Shown piece by piece: positions 1-7,193 of a DNA stretch of 11,320 nucleotides. Every line of letters starts with the position of its first letter. The stretch's first letter is position 1. The stretch is from contig JAAAUF010001145.1 in NCBI GenBank assembly GCA_015499985.1, positions 1-11,320 on the forward strand, in the 5' to 3' direction. Under the pieces are notes generated by a model that saw only the letters and a program-made list of their open reading frames with translations, was not told where the DNA came from and did no database searches. The position numbers were made by a program, and so were the translations under genes. The DNA is from Haplosporangium gracile (taxonomy: Eukaryota > Mortierellomycota > Mortierellomycetes > Mortierellales > Mortierellaceae).

Positions 1-35
1 TAAATGCTGCTCTCTGTGTGTATTTTTCTACCTAC

Positions 36-217
36 TCTTCCTCGTTTTCGTCCTCAAGGTAGTAAAGAACGACGCCGTTGACCTTGAACAGAGAGGCGCC
101 AGGGAAGACCCGTTGAACGTCTTTTTCGCGAATATAGAGCTCCCCTGTGGTCTTGTCTCTCCGCGTAGTGAGCAGTTCCACCCTCTCGCCGTGTCGGAAG
201 CGTTGGTGAGGTGTCAT
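36..217 (-). CDS. 5' exon of an uncharacterised paralogous-family protein (partial, runs off left edge)
   Basis: The start codon is at 217-215 and the visible exon encodes 60 full codons plus two bases. I do not know the function. The exon carries a compact basic module beginning MTPHQRFRHG and ending in an acidic LEDENEE run, with KTTGELY and DVQRVFPG motifs in the middle. The exon in the gene at 10446 has the same length (182 nt) and matches at 46 of 61 residues. There the exon ends at a phase-2 GTAAGA donor. Here the equivalent donor is GTAGGT starting at position 35, just before an in-frame TAG at 34-32, so the TAG should be intronic and the gene continues beyond position 1. An in-frame ATG at 430 would add 71 residues, but that stretch is pyrimidine-rich leader-like sequence absent from the paralogue, so I chose 217. 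Either a live gene or a truncated copy is possible. Confidence 0.72.
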
Positions 218-430
218 AGGTGGTAGGGCAGAAGTGTGAGTAGCAGCAAGTTTTGAGGGTGAGGATGAGGGTGATGTGTTTTTGGAGAGGTGCTGGAAAC
301 GAATGAGTTGTGAAGGGATGCCCGTGGATGAAGAATGAAACTGTAGGAAAAAAGGATGAGCTGAAGACAGGGTAAAGTAAAAGAAAAAAGTGAGCGACGT
401 GATGGCGGTGTAGGGTGATATATCATACAA
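218..430 (-). promoter_or_regulatory. Probable 5' leader of the left partial gene
   Basis: On the minus strand this stretch is rich in C and T, with TTTTTTC, CTTTTAC and CCTTTTTTCC runs, like the leaders of the other genes here. It stays open in the frame of the downstream coding exon but encodes low-complexity Ser/Thr/Pro/His/Phe-rich sequence. I read it as untranslated leader and proximal promoter. No clear TATA box is visible. Confidence 0.4.
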
Positions 431-1199
431 ACAGTTTCCTGTCCAAAGGTACGCTGTTTTGTTTACAGTCGCTCATTTGTTTTCCGCATCGTTTATGTTC
501 CTTATTTTTTGTGACCTTGCTCGTCTTGTTAACAAGTAAAAGCACATATTCCCTTGCGGTATTTGTGCATCAGGACAATGGATATTTAGCCAGGATGATT
601 CAAGTGGGATCCTTTGATGGGACCAAAGGCTTTGCTAAGACTGGTTGGCGCCGTCCTTGATCATATTGGACTAATGGTTCCTAGATTAATTTGTGGCGGC
701 ATCAAGTGGTCTAAGCGACACGCCTTAACGTGTGTTGTGTTTTCACTTGCGGAGATAAGAGAGAGTTAAGCGACAAAGACACCCCGCCCCCTCAGTGATC
801 TCCTTCAGTAAATGATCATGAAGTGAGGACCCAAAGACCTTCAGGCCTCCTTCGTCTTATGATTTTAAGGTGAACTGCACACGCCGCACGTTGTCAATGG
901 TGAGTTCTCGTCAATAGTCCTGAAGGCTTTCTCTTGTTTACATCAACTCGCATTCACTTTTATGCTTATGAACATCCCTCCTTTCTCAGCCTTTCTTCGC
1001 ACTTTACATCTTCCACTCTTTCTCACCACCACTCACCCTCGTCTACTCCCTCATCACCACCCTCCCTTTCCCGCACATCTACAGCAACCTTTGCGTGCCA
1101 TTTCTGTCACTCGCTTTTTTCATGACAGAGACAAAGTATTCAACGCTAGTCAATAAAACACACATATACACTCCTCTACTCCTTCCCAACCAATAGCAA
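431..1199. other. Intergenic stretch without a recognisable gene
   Basis: All six frames are broken into short open stretches of low-complexity sequence and I see no domain motif. The segment 1001-1080 is strongly CT-rich on the plus strand (many TCACC, CTCCC and TTTC runs). It resembles the leaders of the intact genes, so it may be the relic promoter of the decayed gene that follows. Nothing else stands out. Confidence 0.5.
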
Positions 1200-2330
1200 A
1201 CACTGTCTTTTGCATCTTCTGTTCGATTCTTGTCCCCCGCATCGACCGCTGCACCATTGCAAGAACCGTCGTTATCGTATGTCGACAATGGTTTCTCTTC
1301 GACCAACACCGTCTACACCGCGAAGTGGCCACCTCTCAAACCCAAGCAGGCTCTAAAACAACAACCTGGTGCCAAGCGAGTCATAAACCTTTCTCCCCAG
1401 TACAACAAAAAAAATGGCGCGGTGCTGATGTACTGAGAACCCTCTGTGGTCGCCCTCTTTTTCAACGTCAGTACAAACAAGCGGTCCGCATTACAAAAAG
1501 TTTACATCGAGCCCTGTGCTTAATTCCATTTCCATAATGGCTTTTTACCACCCCCTTGACCTCAGAGCTTGACCAGCAAGGACTCTTAAACATATCTTGA
1601 CACCGGGAAAATACTAACCATGTGTCCAACATCTGGAGATATTTTACCTGTCCAGCCCAACTTGTACAGCTTGTTTTCAAAGACCCTTGCTCAGTCAGAA
1701 AAAGAACAACTTCCCAGTGCGACTGCCATTGTGGTCCCTTATTCTAAGACCCCCGCAAGTCTCCCAGGCATGGATAGAAGACTTGTTCACAGCGACGCCC
1801 GATCTCGAGGAGCTCTTGCTGATCACTAAGACGACTAATAACTTTTGGGACTGGCCTTGGTTCTCCAAGCATCAACAGACGCTCGCCTCCCTCTCAAGCA
1901 CCTCCCTTACTTAACCGTTGGACTTACTATGCATACGACAAACAAGAGCAAGAGATCTTTGCAACCTGTCCCCAAGCGCAGGAACAAACCTTTCTCGCCC
2001 ATTTACTCTCGCCCAGACTTGTCAAGTGCTTGATGGAGCAACCTATCGCTCCGATCACGCTTGAGATTCAGCAGAACAACCCTTTTGTTTGTAACCGCAG
2101 TGGATGGCGACAGGAAAATTTTGGCTGTGACATTAGGATACATGGCACAACTCTGACACCAACTCCTCTGCAAATGCTTACATAGAGCGACGAGACTGAT
2201 GCTGATTATTTTTGCCAAGGACTTTTGATAATACATCTCTGAATCAACAGCCCCTCCTGTCAATCCTCTTCCTTTGGACAAGAAACTAAGGTTAAGAGTA
2301 GGTCCAACTGCGTACATGTTGTAATTCCTC
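1200..2330 (+). pseudogene. Decayed protein-coding gene, possibly F-box/LRR-like
   Basis: Protein-like sequence runs continuously along the plus strand but jumps between frames. Segments in order: about 1200-1436 (VYTAKWPPLKPKQAL), about 1415-1600 with an in-frame TAA at 1535-1537 (RTLCGRPLFQRQYKQ, then TSELDQQGLLNIS), about 1621-1895 (QHLEIFYLSSP, SQAWIEDLFTATPDLEELLL, FWDWPWFSKH), a short piece near 1890-1920 (LPLKHLPY), then about 1918-2187 (YYAYDKQEQEIF, LLSPRLVKCLMEQP, SGWRQENFGCDIR), and about 2165-2325 (CLHRATRLMLIIFAKDF, then two stops). An A8 run at 1407-1414 sits near the first shift. The motif style, with leucines spaced around WIEDLF and LEELLL and aromatic FWDWPWF, recalls leucine-rich F-box-type proteins that are numerous in Mortierella. 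That resemblance is from memory and no F-box is visible. Introns could explain one or two shifts, but not the in-frame stops and all the jumps. Confidence 0.6.
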
Positions 2331-2534
2331 AGTTGGCGATCAGATATTGCTAAGCCACAAGCGATCAGCACAACAATTTGGCCCTGAAGCAACCGTTTCC
2401 TCCCTGTACTTTTTACGTGCACAAGGACCTGATCGTCTGGCAACCCATTGCGAGCAAGCAGGACCAACATTCTTCTCGGGACACATCAGTAAGGACAACC
2501 CATCGACAAACACCTGAACTGCACGCAACTTACC

Positions 2535-2562
2535 ATCGCCGACACACACATACACACACGGC
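2535..2562 (+). repeat. Short CA-rich tract directly upstream of the BCS1-like start
   Basis: A run of ACACACAC/ATACACAC dinucleotides ends a few bases before the ATG at 2563. It lies in the 5' leader. It is short and imperfect, and I infer no function. Confidence 0.4.
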
Positions 2563-4375
2563 ATGGCAACACTTAATCTGAAGGGCTCGACCTCTGGCGA
2601 GACTGACCAAACCGTCTCTATTCCTCTGGCAACCCAAGGCAGTGTGTCGTCGTCTCACCCACAGCCACAGATCATTTATATCAATACCCGGCCACCAGCT
2701 TCTTCCTCAGTAGCAACAACAGCATCATCACCTTCATACCTAGCACAGAACTCGACATCTTCGTCATCACAACCATCAACTATAACAACTTCGTCGACTC
2801 TGCCAGAAGTCGCCAAGGAGGAAAAAGGCTATATCCAAACTATTCTCGACTCAAACCCCTACTTCTCGGCTGGCTTTGGGCTTATGGCTGTTGGTGCAGG
2901 ACTGACCATTCTTCGCAAAGGAACCGTGTCTGGAGCGAGTGTCCTCCGTCGTCAACTTCTTGTCACACTCGAAATTCCAAGCAAGGACAAGTCGTACCTG
3001 TGGTTCCTGCACTGGATGTCCTCCCAGTCAAGAGGCGCCGCATCATTGGTCGACGCTTCAGGAACAAAGGCAGCGTCAACCGGAAGAAAAGGTGTTTTCG
3101 CGCGTTTGAGCGATCGCGTCGCCAACAAAGTCAACCAACGCTCTCAGTTCTTGGCAGTTCAGACAGAGTTCAAGCAACATGACAACGGCTCAGTCTCGAC
3201 ACGGTTCAATCTGGTCCCTGGTAACGGCAAGCATTTGATCCGATACAACGGCGCATGGATCCAGGTCGAAAGGACTCGTGATGCCAAGATGATGGATCTG
3301 TCGACAGGTGCACCCTGGGAGACTGTGACTTTGACGACCTTGTCGCGGGATCGACAGGTCTTTACGGCGCTCTTGCAGGAGGCGCAAAAGATGGCGTTGT
3401 TGAACCAGGAAGGCAAAACTGTGATCTACACAAGCTGGGGACCAGAGTGGAGACCATTTGGTCAGCCGCGCAAGAGGAGAGTGTTGCAAAGTGTTATTTT
3501 GGACGAGGGTGTTGGCGAGAGGGTTGTGAGAGATGTCAAGGAGTTTGTAAAAAATGAAAAGTGGTACGCCGACCGAGGTAAGATCAACCTTTGCCTTTTG
3601 TGAATAGTGTGTAAAGTTTGTTGTTTTTACTCTCGCAAGAGTCAATACTGACCTTATTTGAATTCTAAATATTTGCCATAGGTATTCCATATCGTCGCGG
3701 ATACTTGCTTTACGGACCTCCAGGAAGCGGAAAGACGAGTTTTATTCAGGCATTGGCGGGAGAACTGGAGTACAATATTTGCATCCTGAACCTGAGCGAG
3801 CGCGGTCTTACCAACGACCGACTGAACCATCTTTTGACCAACCTGCCTGAGAGGAGTATCATGTTGCTTGAGGATATTGACGCTGCCTTTGCCAAACGTG
3901 ACAAGACTCAGGAAGGGTATGTTGACAGGATCGTCCTGACTATATGCAGTGAAGTTATGAGCATTTATATCATCTTGCTAACCTATCTGCCTTGGGTTCA
4001 CTTGCACTTATTAGTTTCCAATCGATGGTGACATTCAGCGGACTGCTTAATGCACTAGACGGCGTGGCTTCCTCGGAGGGCAGGATCATCTTTATGACGA
4101 CCAACCACATTGAAGTTCTAGACCCAGCGTTGATCCGCCCTGGTCGTGTTGACTTGCGGGAATATGTCGGCGATGCGACGCCAGCACAAATCCGCAAGAT
4201 GTTCAAGCGGTTCTATGAGCGTGAGGATGTGTTGGCAGAGAAGTTTGTAAAGTCGTTGGAGGGCCACAAGGTCAGCACGGCAGCATTGCAGGGTCACTTT
4301 GTGCACTTTAAGGACCGGCCTGAGGATGCCTGTGCCAACGTTGCCTACCTCACCACGCCGCACCGCGTCGATTAA
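2563..4375 (+). CDS. BCS1: BCS1-type AAA ATPase of the mitochondrial inner membrane, three exons, 536 aa
   Basis: Exons are 2563-3577, 3682-3916 and 4015-4375. The introns (104 and 98 nt) have GTAAGA and GTATGT donors and TAG acceptors, and intron 2 has a GCTAAC branch site. BCS1 is an AAA ATPase that moves the folded Rieske iron-sulfur protein across the inner membrane during complex III assembly. Visible elements: a Ser/Thr/Pro-rich N-terminus (about 1-90), one transmembrane segment at about 100-118 followed by basic residues (RKG, RR), and the BCS1 N-terminal domain with [16 protein letters not shown] near 136-151. Walker A GPPGSGKT is at 350-357, Walker B IMLLEDID at 398-405, sensor-1 asparagine in MTTNH at 447, and arginine fingers in LIRPGRVD at 458 and 461. 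Splicing restores the [15 protein letters not shown] and [15 protein letters not shown] blocks. It is longer than yeast or human BCS1 (about 420-460 aa) because of the N-terminal extension. The core assignment is firm. Confidence 0.93.
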
Positions 4376-4379
4376 TAAA
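4374..4379 (+). terminator. AATAAA polyadenylation-like signal overlapping the BCS1 stop codon
   Basis: AATAAA begins inside the TAA stop at 4373-4375. Fungal poly(A) sites depend on loose A-rich upstream elements, so this is a candidate only. Just 278 bp separate the stop from the next start codon, so the 3' end must be short. Confidence 0.35.
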
Positions 4380-4555
4380 AACGAGAGATAGCAAGTTAAC
4401 TTCGACAACATTATCACATTGAGCGCTGACAACGAAGGACCAAGCATTGGGGAAAAGCAGTCCATTTACCGATTAGCGGAGTTCACGACAGCGTCACCAA
4501 AGACAAGACACACGTTTTTGTTCTCAAAAAAAGAACCGAGCCCAGGTCAACCCTC

Positions 4556-4590
4556 TTCGTCTCTCTTTCTTCTTTTTACTTCTTTCCCAG
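4556..4590 (+). promoter_or_regulatory. CT-rich tract in the 5' region of the 117-aa gene
   Basis: An almost pure pyrimidine run (TCTCTCTTTCTTCTTTTT and onward) lies about 65-100 bp before the ATG at 4654. Pyrimidine tracts in this position mark transcription start regions in many filamentous fungi. No TATA box is visible, so this tract is the best core-promoter candidate. Confidence 0.45.
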
Positions 4591-4653
4591 CCATCACCAC
4601 CCCCAATATCCTCCTTCATCCCTCCCAACCAAGATAAGCACACACATAGCACA

Positions 4654-5507
4654 ATGGCCACCACAATTGCTCCCACCCAGACCAAGCTCCAGGTCACCGA
4701 CGCCGAGGAGCGCGACGGCTTTGTCGAGTACTGCAAGATGCGCACTTGCGAACGCATGCACGCCGAGCGCACCGACGGTAATCTACAGTAAAAGGACTCG
4801 CTCGGAATCAAGTTGATGGATGTGACGGAAAAGCAGGAATCGGGAATCAGGCAGGATGTCGTTGATTTCCTTGGGAGACTGTTACTGTTGTTAGAATCAG
4901 CCGTGTCGTTCTAGTTACTTTCTTTACTCAGGGGGTGGAGCGTAAGAAATGTTTTTGTTTACCTTACTCACTTCCCTTTTTCTTTCCTTTTTTTATCCTT
5001 CGCGGTGGTAGAGCTCGAAGAGGCTGACGTGGACCAGATGAGAGTTGTCGCTATCGAGTCCAAGATCGAGTGGCGCGGCTTCACAGACGAGATGAAGATG
5101 GTAACCGACGTCTATAGTTATCCTTGGGCTGACTCTTTGACGTGGCGTATTATGGTCCTTACTTTCTACCTATATTAACGCGTTTTTTTCTTCTTACCAA
5201 ACTTAACTGATAACAGTTCTGGATTGAGCGCGGATCTGTCAAGTCCACGTTGAATGGTAAATATTTTGACACCCAGCAAGCAAGCCAAACTCTCACCCTC
5301 ATATCGAGACTGGCTCCCTATTTTTCATGTCCCCTGCGAGCCCAAAAACGGTTCTGACGAGTTATTAAATTGTTTGATTGTTTTCTTGGTACTCTTTTTC
5401 ATATAGCTTGGGGCGCTTTCTTGAAGACCAACAATGCTACCGTCCCAGAGGTTCACGCTACAGGACCAGAACGCCCTCCATCAGACGTTCACCCTCACCA
5501 TCACTAA
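4654..5507 (+). CDS. Uncharacterised small protein, four exons, 117 aa
   Basis: I do not recognise this protein. Exons are 4654-4777, 5012-5100, 5217-5256 and 5407-5507. Introns are 234, 116 and 150 nt with donors GTAATC, GTAACC and GTAAAT and acceptors TAG, CAG and TAG. The frame stays open through all joins and the exon lengths sum to 354 nt including the stop. The product is soluble and charged, with no signal peptide or membrane segment. An acidic N-terminal half (TDAEERDGFVEYC) carries two nearby cysteines at about 29 and 33 (CKMRTC). A helix-like centre (VVAIESKIEWRGFTDEMKMF) is followed by a Trp-containing stretch (NAWGAFLKTNN) and a Pro/His-rich tail ending PHHH. The ATG has a CT-rich leader and an ACACAATGG context. 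The main doubt is the long first intron with its weak donor: the exon-1 frame continues past a TAA into 38 more open codons. Confidence 0.62.
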
Positions 5508-6075
5508 AACGCAACAACAGCGGTTTCATGTACAGACATTCACAGGAGTTGCGACACCGGTGTCCCTCCCTAATACACTTTTTTTTTGAATTGCAACAGA
5601 TGACACTACTTTCGGGCATAGGTGGCGGGATGCATGGTATGTGTATTAGTCGGGAGCATGCCTCTTAGGGGCGATTTGTGAAAGACAAAAGGACAGACCA
5701 TTTTTTACATCAAGACAGGGTGACAATGGTTCTCATTGTGTTGTCAATAGGGCATTTATAGGGGATTGTGAAGGCGGAGTAGGAGCGTTATTGTTACTGT
5801 GTGTGATCAGGAATTTCATAACAATGAGCATGCCTCTTCTCCAACCCCTGCTTTTGTGTCTGTTTGCCTTTTGTTTGTCTGTGATCGGCATGAACAAAAC
5901 GGATCTTTGCTTGTCGAGACATGGGTGCGATTAGCACTGAATCCAATTTCGTAAAAATTACGCAGTGTTACCCATCAAGACAGCCCTCTCTACTCTCAGC
6001 CAAGAGGCAAGGCAGGAAAACAAAGGCACCCTTGGTAACCTGTGGCAACAGTGTGGTATCCAGCCTCTAAAGCAA
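5508..6075. other. Intergenic region: 3' end of the 117-aa gene and distal promoter of the secreted-protein gene
   Basis: No substantial gene is visible. A 13-bp direct repeat, GAGCATGCCTCTT, occurs at about 5654 and 5828. One 36-codon open stretch at 5824-5934 encodes a short hydrophobic peptide and is listed separately. The rest is of mixed composition without domain motifs. Confidence 0.5.
5824..5934 (+). CDS. Possible 36-aa micropeptide with a hydrophobic N-terminus
   Basis: An ATG in context ACAATGA opens 36 codons ending at TAG 5932-5934. The peptide begins MSMPLLQPLLLCLFAFCLSV, a signal-peptide-like hydrophobic run, and ends in a short polar tail with two cysteines (DLCLSRHGC). Hydrophobic open frames of this length arise readily by chance in CT-rich DNA, and no TATA box lies directly upstream. 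I record it because it sits just upstream of another secreted-protein gene. It could be a chance frame, a remnant of a duplicated secreted protein, or a real small peptide. Confidence 0.15.
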   Translation: MSMPLLQPLLLCLFAFCLSVIGMNKTDLCLSRHGCD

Positions 6076-6083
6076 TATAAATA
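6076..6083 (+). promoter_or_regulatory. TATA box of the secreted cysteine-rich protein gene
   Basis: TATAAATA is a consensus TATA element, followed about 25-30 bp later by a pyrimidine-rich candidate start region (CCCCTTTTTG, then CATTCACTCATCCC). The leader to the ATG at 6235 would be about 125 nt and is rich in CAACA repeats. It is the clearest core promoter in the window and suggests strong, regulated expression. Confidence 0.7.
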
Positions 6084-6234
6084 AGGCGACAACCCTACTT
6101 CCCCTTTTTGTTCACCATTCACTCATCCCTCCCCCCATCCATACACTCACCGTCCTCTTGTTTCCTCGCAACAAACAACATCTACAACAACAACAAACAA
6201 CAAGCACAACATCAAGAATCAACACTACACAACA

Positions 6235-6633
6235 ATGAAATACTCCCCACTACTCCTCCTCCTAATTCTCCTCCCCTTCACACTCTCCCTCCATTGCTGG
6301 CGGGACACACACTCCTGCAACCCAGGGTTCCGTCGCCTTTACGACTCCAAATGCGACACTCCCAAGAACCGGCTCCCTGACCTCCGACCCTTCAAGTCCG
6401 CAGTACTCGGATTCTGCAAGGACAAAAAAGATATCGTCTTCCGAGTTCGGCCCCGTGATGGGCACACCAAGCTTCCGAGTGCTGTCGTCTGTGCCGGGAA
6501 TAGGCATTCGAAAAACGCAGCTTCGTATGCGGTCAGGCTGGCCAAGGTTGTGAGGCAGAAGTATCCGAGTTTTGCCAAGGGCGGGATTATCAAGTGCTGT
6601 GAGGGAGGCAAGATGAATAAGGGTTGTGAATAA
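6235..6633 (+). CDS. Small secreted cysteine-rich protein, intronless, 132 aa
   Basis: The N-terminus MKYSPLLLLLILLPFTLSLH is a classical signal peptide: one lysine, a leucine-rich core at about 6-17, and a likely cleavage after Ser18. The mature protein of about 114 residues is strongly basic and has eight cysteines at 21, 28, 40, 61, 86, 121, 122 and 131, enough for four disulfides. A CC pair near the end precedes a final CE. No transmembrane segment or GPI signal follows, so it is predicted to be extracellular. The pattern matches no family I can name with confidence. Small basic secreted cysteine-rich proteins in fungi include effector-like, antimicrobial and wall-associated proteins, and the sequence does not choose among them. 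The start is supported by the TATA box and by an ACAACAATGA context. The gene converges on the monooxygenase gene. Confidence 0.85.
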   Translation: MKYSPLLLLLILLPFTLSLHCWRDTHSCNPGFRRLYDSKCDTPKNRLPDLRPFKSAVLGFCKDKKDIVFRVRPRDGHTKLPSAVVCAGNRHSKNAASYAVRLAKVVRQKYPSFAKGGIIKCCEGGKMNKGCE

Positions 6634-6634
6634 A
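6629..6634 (+). terminator. AATAAA-like element overlapping the stop of the secreted-protein gene
   Basis: The last Glu codon and the TAA stop form GAATAAA. It is followed at about 6660-6730 by long T/C-rich runs, typical of fungal 3' regions. It is a candidate polyadenylation element only. Confidence 0.3.
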
Positions 6635-7155
6635 CATGGAAGTTGGTCCTCTTTTGTTCTTTCCATTACTACTCTCTTTTCTTTTCTTTTTTTCTTTGTT
6701 CCCTTCGCTCCTTTTTTGTCTTTTTTCCCCTTCCAGAATGTATTTGTGAGAGAATGTAGAAAGATTTTCGCACCGAGAACTCTGCTGTGTGGGGGATAAT
6801 AGACTTTAGACTCAAAGGTAATTGTCTATTGGCTAGATGCTCGTCCCTTCCGTTCCCACAAATTGATAGTATACTATGATATGGCAGTGAATTGACCTAT
6901 CTCCTTGGCGGACTAGTACAAAAGGAAATACCGTGAGCACGCGTGTCAAAACAAAGTGAGGACTCTCCTTTGCCCTGATAAAGAAAAATATAAGCTTTGA
7001 AACAAGACATTTTGTTTGTTCAGGCATGACCAGTACTGATCCATCAAAATTCTGAGGTCTCAGGCAAAGGCATCAAAAGCCATGATGTTATTATGCGAAG
7101 GAGTGTAAAAAAAAACTAATGAGAAAAGCAACTGAGCAATCAGCCAGCGCCCCTT
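6635..7155. other. Convergent intergenic region between the secreted-protein and monooxygenase genes
   Basis: This region holds the two facing 3' ends. A T/C-rich stretch at about 6660-6735 serves the plus-strand gene. On the minus strand, T-rich runs around 7107-7116 could serve the monooxygenase mRNA. No open frame here has recognisable content. Confidence 0.5.
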
Positions 7156-7193
7156 GCATCACACAGCAGCAGCAGCATCACACAGCAGTAGCA
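7156..7193. repeat. 19-bp tandem duplication at the monooxygenase stop codon
   Basis: Two adjacent 19-bp copies (7156-7174 and 7175-7193) begin GCATCACACAGCAG and differ at one base. The stop codon of the monooxygenase (7178-7180 on the plus strand) lies in the second copy, so the duplication overlaps the last codons (Ala-Thr-Ala-Val-stop) and the start of the 3' UTR. The flanking CAG-rich sequence is a likely slippage substrate. Confidence 0.75.

Noticed and set aside
218..430. In-frame N-terminal extension of the left gene from an ATG at 430
   Set aside because: The added 71 residues are low-complexity and CT-derived, and have no counterpart in the paralogue, which starts at the equivalent of 217.
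1215..1235. tRNA T-loop-like GTTCGATTC
   Set aside because: No matching acceptor stem, D-arm or anticodon arm could be found around it.
2003..2470. 155-codon open frame on the minus strand
   Set aside because: It lies antisense to the decayed gene, where plus-strand frames carry the coherent motif-like blocks. It has no recognisable domain, splice context or CT-rich leader, so I treat it as a shadow.
3190..3690. 166-codon minus-strand frame over BCS1 exon 1
   Set aside because: It is the shadow of a well-supported coding exon and crosses the real intron 1.
4922..4953. 10-nt microexon (between TTTACTCAG and GTAAGAAA) in intron 1 of the 117-aa gene
   Set aside because: Inclusion shifts exon 2 into a frame with an early TGA, whereas direct joining of 4777 to 5012 stays open to the end.
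6235..6633. Assignment of the secreted cysteine-rich protein to the KP4-like killer-protein family
   Set aside because: Size and signal peptide would fit loosely, but the cysteine spacing and flanking residues do not match the pattern I know for that family.
6262..6666. 134-codon minus-strand frame over the secreted-protein gene
   Set aside because: It is antisense to a gene with a clear signal peptide and TATA box, and has no motif of its own.
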